A model generated the notes under the pieces. That model was not told where the DNA came from, did not search any database, and was given only the letters and a program-made list of their open reading frames with translations. The position numbers and the translations under genes were made by a program. This document shows, piece by piece, positions 32,986-41,132 of a stretch of 45,694 nt of DNA (its first letter is position 1; each line of letters starts with the position of its first letter). Source of the DNA: Planctomycetota bacterium. Lineage in GTDB: Bacteria; Planctomycetota; UBA1135; UBA2386. The stretch spans positions 1 to 45,694 of the forward strand of contig JAQCBR010000019.1 of NCBI GenBank assembly GCA_027621295.1, given 5' to 3'.

Positions 32986-35702
32986 CCGGACCTCCCCATG
33001 CGGCGGTAGAGCTGCTGCTGTTCGGCTGCGATCGCGTCGAGGTCACCGAGCGCCTCGAACACCTCGATCCGGGCGAGGTGCCAACGTTCGATCAGTCGCT
33101 CCTCGTCGAGCAGGGAGCGGCAGCGATCGAGCATCGCGAGCGCCTCCTCCCGCGACCCGCGCGCCGCGCTCGCGAGTGCGATCTCGCCGCAGAGCGTCAG
33201 GAGCCGACGACCGACGTCGGCCTTCAGATCCGGACGAGCCGCGACGTCGATCGACTCCAGCGCCTCGACCGCGCCCTCGAGATCGCCGGCCTGCGCCTCG
33301 AGCGCCGCGCGCTCGATCGGGTCGCGGGCGAGCGCCGACAGGCCGTCGAGAGCCTGAGGCGTCGAGTAGACCTCGAGACCACCGGCATACGTGGCGGCGA
33401 GGTAGGGTCCCTCGAGGAACAGATTGAACTCGCCGCGCAGCGGCTCGCGACCCGGTTGGAACGACGGGAGCGGCAGCGTCTGCCACTCGGCGCCGTCGCG
33501 CAGCGCGCGGACCAGCACCGTCCGATCACCGGGCACCAGCAGCCGGTCACCGGCGACGCAGCCGCGACCACGCCAGCGGCTGCTGCCCGGGTGTGCTGGC
33601 AGCGACTCGCGCCACAGACGGACGCCGGTGCGGAGTCCGACGCAGGTCACGTCGTCGGGTCCACCGAGGTACAGGTGGTCCCGGTCGTGGCCGATCACGT
33701 ACTGCATCGTGCCGCGCTCGAGCATCCACACCGGCTCGCCCGAAGCGCCGTCCAGCGCGAGCAGCACCTGACCGTCGGTCGGTGCGTGGATCACGAGGCC
33801 GTCCTCGGCGACGAGGTCGGACGGGGCGAAGCCATCGAGCGGCAGCTCCTGGAAGAAGCTTCCGCCGCCGAACACGTTCGTGCGCGGCCTCGGCCGTTTG
33901 GTCGCGACCGGCGGACGGAACGGATCGACGCGCTCGTAGCGTCGCGCCCAACGGAGGGCGCCCGTGTAGGCGTCGAGCGCTGCGAGCGCACCGGCGTTGG
34001 TCACCGCGAACGCCACCCCTCCCGACACGGCGATCGGGACGGCCGGCGGCCGCGACATCTCGGTGCCGTCACGGTGCAGCGGCGTCGTCCAGAGGAGGTC
34101 ACCGGACAGCCCGTCGATGCAGGCGACGCCGTGCGTCCCCCGGATCGACACCGGGACCAGGAGCCGTTCGCCGACCGGCGTCGGCGCGGCGAGGAACGTC
34201 GTGTCGCGGTAGGCGGCCTGCTCGCGGGTGGTCCACAGCAGCTCGAGCGCAGCCCCTTCGGCACGCGCTTCGAGGGCGTTCTCCGTCACGGCCCGCATCC
34301 CGCTCATCCGTGCGGCGCTCGGACCGACCACTGCGTAGACGCGGCCGTCCCGGATCACCGGCCGCAGGCTCGCGAAGTCGTAGGCGGGAATCCGGTGCCG
34401 CGGGCTGCCCGGCTGCGGCTGCGGGACCTCGTCGGTGCCGTCGGCGCGGCCGACCAGCTTGCCGCCGGGCAGCGAGACGACGCCGAGGCGGAAGTGGTCG
34501 AGGAAGGCCAGCTCGCCGCTCTCGCCGAACGCGACCTGGGTCCCGGGAACGAGGTCCCCGCTGCGCGGGGTCGCGGTCAGGTCCTGGCCACCCTGCCGGA
34601 ACACGACTCGCTCGTTGCGGGCCTGCCCCTTCGCGGCGCGGTAGGGCGCGGGCTCGCGGAACCGGACTTCGAACAGCGGGATCAGGCTCTCGCGGCCGGA
34701 TCGCAGCGCGGCGACGCCCGCGGGGCTCGCAGCCACCATCCCGCCCGGAGCGCGCGCGGCTGCCAGAGCGTCGCCCAGGTCGGCGAGGCGGACGAGCTCA
34801 CCCTCGACCCGGAGCGTCGCGGCGGGATCGAAGACCGTGACCCGTTCGATCTCTTCGCGCGCGCGCTCCCCCTCGCCGAGGAGGCGGAAGCACGTCGCCA
34901 GCCGGAACCGGATCCAGGTCTCGTCGATGCCCAGCTCGGCGCGCGCCGCGCTCGGATACACGTCGAGGAGGAGCCGGTAGGCGCGGATCGCCGCGCGGAA
35001 CCGCCCGGCATCCATCTGCAGATCGCCCGCCACCCGCATCGCGCGGCCGGCAGCCAGCGTGAGGAACCAGGTCTCGTAGACGGCCTCGAAGCGGAGCGGG
35101 TCCCGCGACGCCTCGGCGGCGGCCAGGGCCTGCTCGGCAGCAACCTCGTGCTGGGCGCGGTACCAGGCGACCCCAGCCGGCGGGAGATCCGCGAGGAGCT
35201 CGTGGCAGAGCCGCCGCACCGGGTGGAAGAGCCGGCCGTCCGCGCTGAACACCGCGCTCTCGGCGCTCTCCGCAACGTCGTCCCAGACCTGTCCGGTCTG
35301 CGCCGGGGGGTCCTTCGGCTCGGTGCCGGCCCCACTCTCCCCGTTCGGCTCCTCGACGGTCCGGCCCTCGATCACGTCCTGGAGGATCCGGATCGCACCT
35401 ACGTGGTCGTCCCGGGCCAGCAGATCCTGGGCAGCCCGGACGAACCGGTCGACGCTCGTGCTCTCGAGCATCCGCGCCGGTCGCCCGACGTCATCGCTCG
35501 CGTCCTCGGTCCCCGGCACGATCCCACCCTGGAGCCCGACCGGCGGCCTGACCTCCCCGAAGTCCTGCGCGCCGATGCGGCCACCGGCCAGACCCGCCGC
35601 GACCGCCGCGGCCACTGCACTGGCCAACGCCGTGTGCCGTCGCGGCCCGGGGCGCAGTGCTCCGGCGGCCGCTGGTCGGTGCGAGACGCGCGGGAACGGC
35701 AC
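32982..35702 (-). CDS. Secreted TPR and PQQ-like beta-propeller protein
   Basis: This 906-residue exported protein is the first gene of the 11-gene run. The N-terminus is basic, then Ala-rich (ALASAVAAAVAAGLAGG), as in a signal peptide. Residues about 75-330 are TPR-like helices (AIRAYRLLLDVYPSAARAEL, EGERAREEIERVTVFDP). Residues about 330-800 form a PQQ-like/quinoprotein beta-propeller with blades such as CIDGLSGDLLWTTPLHRDG, ALDAYTGALRWARRYERV and ALDGASGEPVWMLERG. The C-terminus returns to helical repeats. Such propellers act as scaffolds (compare BamB) or as quinoprotein enzymes; no cofactor ligands are evident. The GTG at 35702 has no clear Shine-Dalgarno sequence, so its start is the least certain in the run. 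Confidence 0.82.
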   Translation of the reverse strand: MPFPRVSHRPAAAGALRPGPRRHTALASAVAAAVAAGLAGGRIGAQDFGEVRPPVGLQGGIVPGTEDASDDVGRPARMLESTSVDRFVRAAQDLLARDDHVGAIRILQDVIEGRTVEEPNGESGAGTEPKDPPAQTGQVWDDVAESAESAVFSADGRLFHPVRRLCHELLADLPPAGVAWYRAQHEVAAEQALAAAEASRDPLRFEAVYETWFLTLAAGRAMRVAGDLQMDAGRFRAAIRAYRLLLDVYPSAARAELGIDETWIRFRLATCFRLLGEGERAREEIERVTVFDPAATLRVEGELVRLADLGDALAAARAPGGMVAASPAGVAALRSGRESLIPLFEVRFREPAPYRAAKGQARNERVVFRQGGQDLTATPRSGDLVPGTQVAFGESGELAFLDHFRLGVVSLPGGKLVGRADGTDEVPQPQPGSPRHRIPAYDFASLRPVIRDGRVYAVVGPSAARMSGMRAVTENALEARAEGAALELLWTTREQAAYRDTTFLAAPTPVGERLLVPVSIRGTHGVACIDGLSGDLLWTTPLHRDGTEMSRPPAVPIAVSGGVAFAVTNAGALAALDAYTGALRWARRYERVDPFRPPVATKRPRPRTNVFGGGSFFQELPLDGFAPSDLVAEDGLVIHAPTDGQVLLALDGASGEPVWMLERGTMQYVIGHDRDHLYLGGPDDVTCVGLRTGVRLWRESLPAHPGSSRWRGRGCVAGDRLLVPGDRTVLVRALRDGAEWQTLPLPSFQPGREPLRGEFNLFLEGPYLAATYAGGLEVYSTPQALDGLSALARDPIERAALEAQAGDLEGAVEALESIDVAARPDLKADVGRRLLTLCGEIALASAARGSREEALAMLDRCRSLLDEERLIERWHLARIEVFEALGDLDAIAAEQQQLYRRMGRSG

Positions 35703-35772
35703 GGTGGTCGGGGAGGCGTTCGGGGGACGGGGGCCGGCGAGGGGTCAGCAGCACGGCCCGGGGACGAGCCCC

Positions 35773-35778
35773 AATCTA
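35773..35778 (-). promoter_or_regulatory. Candidate -10 hexamer of the 11-gene run
   Basis: TAGATT on the minus strand lies about 70 bases before the GTG of the propeller gene, in the 230-base divergent gap. It is the only AT-rich hexamer of the right orientation near the start; no clear -35 accompanies it. If correct, the leader is about 65 bases long. Confidence 0.3.
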
Positions 35779-35916
35779 AGCGAGTCCGCGGAGGCCGGCG
35801 AGGTCCCGAGACGGTTATGTTGCATGGCTTTGCGCCGCTTTCCCCGCCGCAGCCGGGGATCGCTGCTGCCCGACCTTTGCCAGCCCGCCGGGGCTGCGAT
35901 CGGAAGCCGCCGCGCC

Positions 35917-35922
35917 TAGTCT
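35917..35922 (+). promoter_or_regulatory. Candidate -10 hexamer of the HEAT/propeller gene
   Basis: TAGTCT ends ten bases before the ATG at 35933. With a start point about seven bases downstream the leader would be only a few bases. A second AT-rich patch (GGTTATGTTGC, near 35815) is an alternative upstream promoter site. Confidence 0.3.
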
Positions 35923-35932
35923 GTCCGGGTCC

Positions 35933-38209
35933 ATGTCGAGAACCGCCCTCACCGCTGCCCTCGCCGCGCTGACCCTCCTCTCTCCCGACGTCGGGGCCCA
36001 GCAGGAATGGTCGCTCGAGACGCTCCGCGAGCGGAGCGCTGGCTTCCAGGACGAGGAGATCCTGCCCCGCCTGCGGCAGGTGGCTGCGTTGGTCCGCTCG
36101 GCGGGCGACGCGCGGAGCGCGATCACCGCGGGAATCCAGGGCGACCACCGGGAATACCGTCTGAAGATCGAGCGCTTCCTCGACCAGCTCGCCGACGACC
36201 GTTGGCTCGCGCGGGAGAGCGCCGAGCGGACCCTGGTCGAGATCGGCGCGCGCGCGGTCGGCCAGATCGAAGCCCGCGCGAAGGAGGGCAGAACGCTGGA
36301 GGAACGGGTCCGGGCCGCCCGGGTCCTCGACGCGATCGCCCTGCGCGGGACCGACGACGAGCGACGCGAGGTCCGGCTCCTCCGCGGGCTCGTCGCGACG
36401 GCCGCCTATCTGGAGCCCGACGCCCGGCTCCGCCAGGCGCTGCTGAGCGCTCTCGGCCACGCCGATCCCCAGGTCGTGGAGGGAGCGATCCTGGCGCTGG
36501 CGCGGAACGGCACCGCCGAGGACGTGCCGACGCTGGTCGGCCTGCTCGAAGGTTCGCCGATCCAGAGGCTGGCGGTGGTCGGCGCGCTGGCCGATCTGCG
36601 CGCACCCGAGGCGCTCGAGGCTCTGGCGGGGCTGCTGGGCGAGCCCGGACGTCTGCGGAGTTCGGAGGCCGCTGCGGCGCTCCGCTCGATCTGGCAGCGC
36701 GCGGACGCCCAGTCCGCGCTCGCAGGGCTGGCCCAGCACGAGGACAGGGTCATCGCCGGACTGGCCGCCCTCCCGGGCACGCCGGCCCCTTCGACGCGCG
36801 AGGGCCCGGCGACCCGGGTCGTCCTCTCCGACGGGAGCGAGATCGACGCGCGCGTCACCGGCGGTTCGGCGAACACGCTCCATCTGACCGAGTCGATCGA
36901 CGGACTGCCCGTCCTCGAGCTGCGCATCGCCGACTGCGAGGCACTGGTGTTCCCCGGCCATGCGCCGGTCGCCGAGCCGGGACGCGTCCGTCTGTTCCTG
37001 ACCCAGGGAAGCCTTCTGACCGGGACGCTCGCAGGGATCGACGGCGACGGCGTGGAGATCGACACCGCGACGTTCGGTCGGGTCCGGGTGCCGCGGACGT
37101 CGGTGCAGGGCCTCGCGCTCGACCCGTCGCTCGATCGGCTCGTGGGAGCCACGTCCGCGACCGACCGACTCCGGCTCCGCGACAGCTCGCTGCTCGACGT
37201 GACGATCCTCGGCGCTGCCGACGGCGAGCTCAGCTACCGACAGTCGGAGGACGCCGCACCCGAGACGATGCCGCTCGACCGGGTAGCGGGCGTGTTGTTC
37301 GCACGCCCCAGACTCGCCTCGACCGGCGACGACGAGACCTACGCCAGGGTCGAGACCGTGCGCGGCGAGCGCCTCCTCGCTCACATCGGCCGTCTCCGTG
37401 GCGCGGACGTCGCGCTGGCGATCCCCGACATCGGCGCCGCGATCCTCCCGCTCGCGGACGTGACGCGGATCGAGTTCGGCGTCGGCGGCGGCGCGCTGTG
37501 GGGCTTCACGCTGGTCGCCGACTATTCCGAGAACCGCATCGTCGAGCTCGACGACCAGGGCCGCGAGGTGTTCGCACTCGAGGACGTGTACGGGGCGTGG
37601 GACGCGGAGTGCCTCGACAACGGCAACCTGCTCGTCACCGAGTTCGCGCTCAACCGCGTCGTCGAAGTCACGCGCTCCGGAGAAGTGGTCTGGAGCTTCG
37701 AACAGCTCAGGAACCCGTACGACGCCGACCGACTCCCCAACGGCAACACGCTGATCGCCGACACGTTCGGCGAGCGGGTCATCGAGGTCGACCCGGCCGG
37801 CAACATCGTCTGGTCGATGACCGGCGTGAAGCCCTACGACGCCGACCGACTCCCCAACGGCAACACGCTGATCGCGGACGGCAGCCTCGCCGAACGGATC
37901 ATCGAGGTGGACCGCGATGGCAACGTCGTCTGGGAGGTCAACGAGATCCCCTGCCCGTTCGACGCGGACCGTCTGCCCAACGGCAACACGCTGATCGCGC
38001 AGCGCGATCTGCACCGGGTCCGCGAGATCGATCCGGCGGGCAACGTCGTGTTCGAGCTGACCGACCTCGAGTCGCCGAGCGACGCCGACCGCCTGCCCAA
38101 CGGCAACACGATCGTGGCCGAGGAGGGCGGCGTGCGGGAGTTCGACCGGCGTGGGGTCCTCGTGTTCGAGCTGCCGCTGCCCTGGGCGGTCGAGGTCAAC
38201 CGCTACTGA
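35933..38209 (+). CDS. Secreted HEAT-repeat and beta-propeller protein
   Basis: This 758-residue exported protein has a signal peptide (ALTAALAALTLLSPDVGAQ). Residues about 60-280 are HEAT-type helical repeats (RQALLSALGHADPQVVEGAI, AVVGALADLRAPEALEALAG). Residues about 290-520 are Sm-like strand modules (VRLFLTQGSLLTGTLAGIDG, LSDGSEIDARVTGGSANTLH) like those in the NPCBM protein. Residues about 525-758 form a propeller of roughly 40-residue blades, four carrying the signature DADRLPNGNT and one earlier variant DAECLDNGN. The blade sequence resembles the arylsulfotransferase/NHL class, but no catalytic residues are evident. It is divergent from the 11-gene run and may share its regulation. 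Function is unknown. Confidence 0.85.
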   Translation: MSRTALTAALAALTLLSPDVGAQQEWSLETLRERSAGFQDEEILPRLRQVAALVRSAGDARSAITAGIQGDHREYRLKIERFLDQLADDRWLARESAERTLVEIGARAVGQIEARAKEGRTLEERVRAARVLDAIALRGTDDERREVRLLRGLVATAAYLEPDARLRQALLSALGHADPQVVEGAILALARNGTAEDVPTLVGLLEGSPIQRLAVVGALADLRAPEALEALAGLLGEPGRLRSSEAAAALRSIWQRADAQSALAGLAQHEDRVIAGLAALPGTPAPSTREGPATRVVLSDGSEIDARVTGGSANTLHLTESIDGLPVLELRIADCEALVFPGHAPVAEPGRVRLFLTQGSLLTGTLAGIDGDGVEIDTATFGRVRVPRTSVQGLALDPSLDRLVGATSATDRLRLRDSSLLDVTILGAADGELSYRQSEDAAPETMPLDRVAGVLFARPRLASTGDDETYARVETVRGERLLAHIGRLRGADVALAIPDIGAAILPLADVTRIEFGVGGGALWGFTLVADYSENRIVELDDQGREVFALEDVYGAWDAECLDNGNLLVTEFALNRVVEVTRSGEVVWSFEQLRNPYDADRLPNGNTLIADTFGERVIEVDPAGNIVWSMTGVKPYDADRLPNGNTLIADGSLAERIIEVDRDGNVVWEVNEIPCPFDADRLPNGNTLIAQRDLHRVREIDPAGNVVFELTDLESPSDADRLPNGNTIVAEEGGVREFDRRGVLVFELPLPWAVEVNRY
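37721..38119 (+). repeat. Tandem coding repeats of propeller blades
   Basis: Four near-identical coding units begin at 37721, 37838, 37961 and 38081 (spacing 117, 123 and 120 bases). Each encodes DADRLPNGNT, and the shared core CCCAACGGCAACACG is identical at DNA level in the last two and differs by one base in the first two. The near-identity suggests recent duplication or gene conversion among blades. Confidence 0.8.
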
Positions 38210-38219
38210 CCTCGGCGAC

Positions 38220-39947
38220 TCAGTCGGCGTCGAACGCGCCCGCGGGCAACGCGTCGGCGCCGGGCAACCCCGCAAGGTGGTGCGCGAGGCGCGAAGCGAG
38301 CTCTTCCTCACCGTCCAGCCGAGCTTCGATCAAGCGCCAGGCGGTGGCGCGGATCGGATCGCGGACCCGTCCGCAGGTCGCCAGCGCCAAGTAGGGCCGG
38401 GCCTCGTCCGCGCGACCGGCGGTCAGCTCGTCGAGGCCGCGCGTCCACGCGAGGTCGGCGAGGTCCTGGCAGATCTCGTCCCAGGCGCCGCCCTCGGGGA
38501 GCAGCGACGCGGCGGCTGCGGCCTCCGCACGCAGCGGCTCGACGATGTCCTCCGGGCCATCCACGTCCCGCAGCACCGCCTCAGCGCCGCGGAAGTCGCC
38601 CGAGTAGAGCCGCACGACCGCGACGTCGATCGCGATGTGGCGGACGTGGGACCACGCGCTGGCGACCACGGCAGCGGCCAAGAGCGCCGCGATCGTCCAG
38701 CGCATCCGTCGTCCCCGCCTGAGGAACGCGTCGCGATACGCCGGCTCACGGTCCCAGGACCAGAGCGCGCGGACACGCTGCTCTTCGCTCGGGTGTCGGA
38801 ACGAAGCGCGCCCGCGCTGGGACGGGAACAGGTCCCCGACCCGCCGCAGCGCGATCACGCACGGCGTCGCGCCGCCGAGCGCCGTGGCCGACAGCTGGTC
38901 CGCTTCGAACTCGAAGCGGTGCATCAGAGCGCGGAGGCCGCGAGCACCCAGCAGGAGCACGAGTCCCCCACCGAGCGCGAGCGTGCCCTCGTCGACCTGC
39001 GACCAGTCGAAGGTCGACGCCGGATGCACGAGCAGGATCGGAACCACCGCGAACACGACGAGCAGCAGCATCGGATGGCCAGCCCGCGCGTGCCCGACCT
39101 CGTGCGCGACGACGCCGCGCAGCGCCGTCAGATCGAGGTAGTCGAGGATGCCGTCCGTGAGCACCAGGTAGCGCGGCCAGCGGAGCGGTCCGACGAGCGC
39201 GGCGTTGACCAGCCGGTGCTCCGTCCAGAGCGACAGCACACGCGTCGGCGGGAAGCCGAGCTGGGCAGCGGTGCTCCGCACGTCGTCGGCGACGCGCTCG
39301 GGAAGTGTCGTGCTCGTCGGCAGCAGCAGCCGGAACAGCAGCGGCATCGCCGCTGCCAGGAAGCCGAGCATCGCCAGGAATCCGACGGTGGCGCCGACCG
39401 CAGTCCCCTGCACGAAGACCTCGAGCGTCCGATCGCTCGAGATCCAGTCGAGTGCCAGGCCGAACATCAGCACGGCTGCGACGACGAACACCGTCATCCC
39501 GACGAACGTCGGTTCGATCGCACCGGGGAACGTGCCGCCGCGCGCCTCGATCGCGGCCAGCGTTCGCCTCTCCGTGGCGCGGAGCGTGGCCTCGAGGAAG
39601 AGCAACGGTGCCAGGAGAAGCGCGAATCGAAGCGTGTGGCTGTCGGGCGCACGTTCGGTGGCGAGCGCGCCGAGCCCTCCCAAGCCGAGCAGCGCGAGGT
39701 AGACGAGCGGCACCGTCAGCGGCTGGAGTCGGAGCGCGGTGCGCAGGGCGATTCCCGGCGGCCGTTCGGTGCCGGCTTCCCGGCGCAGCACGGCGCCGGT
39801 CTTCCTCGCCCAGAGCCAGGGTACGGACATCAGCGGAGCCCAGACGATCAGCCCCGCGTAGGTCGCCTCCCCGGGCAGCCAGTCGAAGGACTCCTCCGCG
39901 ATCAGCGCCGCGGCGAGGCCGAGCAGGAACGAGCGGGAGACGTTCAC
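38220..39947 (-). CDS. Multi-pass M48 family metalloprotease
   Basis: This 575-residue integral membrane protein has about eight hydrophobic helices before and around the catalytic site. The zinc motif is HEVGH with His282, Glu283 and His286 (GVVAHEVGHARAGH), and the third ligand is Glu346 in RFEFEADQLSA, the typical M48 spacing. The domain order resembles Ste24/HtpX-type proteases, which cleave membrane or misfolded proteins. After a last helix (TIAALLAAAVVASAW) the C-terminal 140 residues form TPR-like helices (AEAVLRDVDGPEDIVEPLRA), which is unusual for the family. The GTG at 39947 starts the first helix. It may be co-transcribed with the TPR gene 88 bases upstream. Confidence 0.9.
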   Translation of the reverse strand: MNVSRSFLLGLAAALIAEESFDWLPGEATYAGLIVWAPLMSVPWLWARKTGAVLRREAGTERPPGIALRTALRLQPLTVPLVYLALLGLGGLGALATERAPDSHTLRFALLLAPLLFLEATLRATERRTLAAIEARGGTFPGAIEPTFVGMTVFVVAAVLMFGLALDWISSDRTLEVFVQGTAVGATVGFLAMLGFLAAAMPLLFRLLLPTSTTLPERVADDVRSTAAQLGFPPTRVLSLWTEHRLVNAALVGPLRWPRYLVLTDGILDYLDLTALRGVVAHEVGHARAGHPMLLLVVFAVVPILLVHPASTFDWSQVDEGTLALGGGLVLLLGARGLRALMHRFEFEADQLSATALGGATPCVIALRRVGDLFPSQRGRASFRHPSEEQRVRALWSWDREPAYRDAFLRRGRRMRWTIAALLAAAVVASAWSHVRHIAIDVAVVRLYSGDFRGAEAVLRDVDGPEDIVEPLRAEAAAAASLLPEGGAWDEICQDLADLAWTRGLDELTAGRADEARPYLALATCGRVRDPIRATAWRLIEARLDGEEELASRLAHHLAGLPGADALPAGAFDAD

Positions 39948-40035
39948 GTTGGTTGCAGCGCGACGGCGGAGGGGTCCCGAGTGGGCCGCGCGAACGCCGT
40001 CGACAAGTCACACGGTGAACCGGGGCCGCACGGCA

Positions 40036-41061
40036 TCAGCTGCCCCTTCGCGAGGACCCTCCGTCCTTCTGTGCTGCCGATTCGGGGAACGCCTTGGCCG
40101 TGGCCTTCACGAACCTCTCCTCGGCACGGATCGACAGGAGGTCGGGGTCCGTCTCGAACATCCGCCGCGTGATGGCTGCCCGAGAGTCGACCTTGCCCGC
40201 GGCGACGAGGTCCGCGCAGCGTTCGATCGCCTCGAGGGCCCCTGCGGTGTCGCCCGCGCGCGCCAGCGTGCACGCGGCGTTGTACTGGTCCATCGCGCCG
40301 ACCGGGGCGTCGAGACCCTGCATGCCGGCGACGAAGCGCTGCCAGAGCTTCCCGGCGACCTCGTACTCCCGGAGCTCGTAGTGCACGACCGCGAGCGCCC
40401 GCACGAAGAAGAGCTCGTCGGTGTCGCTGCCGCTCCCCGCGTTCTCCTGGTACTCGTCGAGCCGCGGCTGGACCAGGTCACGCTCTCCCCACTGGGCGAA
40501 CGCGTACGCGAGCGCGTCGCGCAGCGCCTGCGACTCGAAGTCCTCGTCCTCGGCCACCGCACGCAGCTGCGTCCGAGCACCCGGCTCCGGACCACGCGGA
40601 TACACGTCGCGCAGCGCCGGCACGACGAGCGCGCGCATGTCGTCCGGGAACCAGTCCGGTGTGTCGACGACGAGCTGCACGAGGAAGGTCCCGGCGTACG
40701 GCTGGAGCGCCCGCAGACGGTCGTACTGGCCGGCGAATCGCATGCCGCTGTCGTGCGCACGTTCGAGGATCCCGACGACGACGGTCGCGACCAGGGACTC
40801 GACGCCGATCCGGCGGTCACGCTGGTCGGGCCGGGTCCGACGCACGGTGTCGGCCAGCGCGCGGAGCCCGGCGTCCCCGGCATCGAGGACCGCCTTGGTC
40901 GCCGCCTCGCGCAGCGCTTCATCGGAGTGATCCGAGCGGACCCACTCCCGGATCGCCGCCGCAGGATCCTGGGCGGTCGGCGTGACCTGCTGCGCAGAGG
41001 CCGCACAGGACAGCGCAGCGACCGTCATGGCCAGGGCGACGGCAGGTCGAGGGCGCACCAT
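40036..41061 (-). CDS. Secreted TPR-like protein of unknown function
   Basis: This 341-residue exported protein has a signal peptide (PAVALAMTVAALSCAASAQ). The rest is helical; the C-terminal half holds TPR-type hairpins (YNAACTLARAGDTAGALEAI) and ends with DPDLLSIRAEERFVKA, the block that often closes bacterial TPR arrays. The first half (about 30-200) has no recognised domain. The ATG at 41061 lies eight bases after a TAGCCT hexamer, so the message may be leaderless. Immediate neighbours are the M48 protease gene downstream and the SDR gene 71 bases upstream. No partner can be named. Confidence 0.78.
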   Translation of the reverse strand: MVRPRPAVALAMTVAALSCAASAQQVTPTAQDPAAAIREWVRSDHSDEALREAATKAVLDAGDAGLRALADTVRRTRPDQRDRRIGVESLVATVVVGILERAHDSGMRFAGQYDRLRALQPYAGTFLVQLVVDTPDWFPDDMRALVVPALRDVYPRGPEPGARTQLRAVAEDEDFESQALRDALAYAFAQWGERDLVQPRLDEYQENAGSGSDTDELFFVRALAVVHYELREYEVAGKLWQRFVAGMQGLDAPVGAMDQYNAACTLARAGDTAGALEAIERCADLVAAGKVDSRAAITRRMFETDPDLLSIRAEERFVKATAKAFPESAAQKDGGSSRRGS

Positions 41062-41069
41062 GTCGGACA

Positions 41070-41075
41070 AGGCTA
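41070..41075 (-). promoter_or_regulatory. Candidate -10 hexamer of the TPR gene
   Basis: TAGCCT on the minus strand ends eight bases before the ATG at 41061, a spacing that would start transcription within about two bases of the start codon. No Shine-Dalgarno sequence is present between them. Confidence 0.35.
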
Positions 41076-41090
41076 CGTCGCGCGCCCGCG

Positions 41091-41109
41091 CTCCGGGGGG
41101 ACCCGGGAG
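41091..41109. terminator. Possible terminator hairpin after the SDR gene
   Basis: CTCCGGG (41091-41097) can pair with CCCGG(g)AG (41102-41109) around a four-base loop, with one bulged G. It lies behind the SDR gene, the last gene of the six-gene operon. There is no T-run in the direction of transcription, so the call is weak. Confidence 0.3.
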
Positions 41110-41132
41110 GATTTTCGGACGCCGTCCCGCCG

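Noticed and set aside
35399..38311. A 970-codon open frame on the minus strand
   Set aside because: It is antisense to the HEAT/propeller gene and overlaps the start of the operon gene in another frame. The plus-strand frame has a signal peptide, HEAT repeats and propeller blades.
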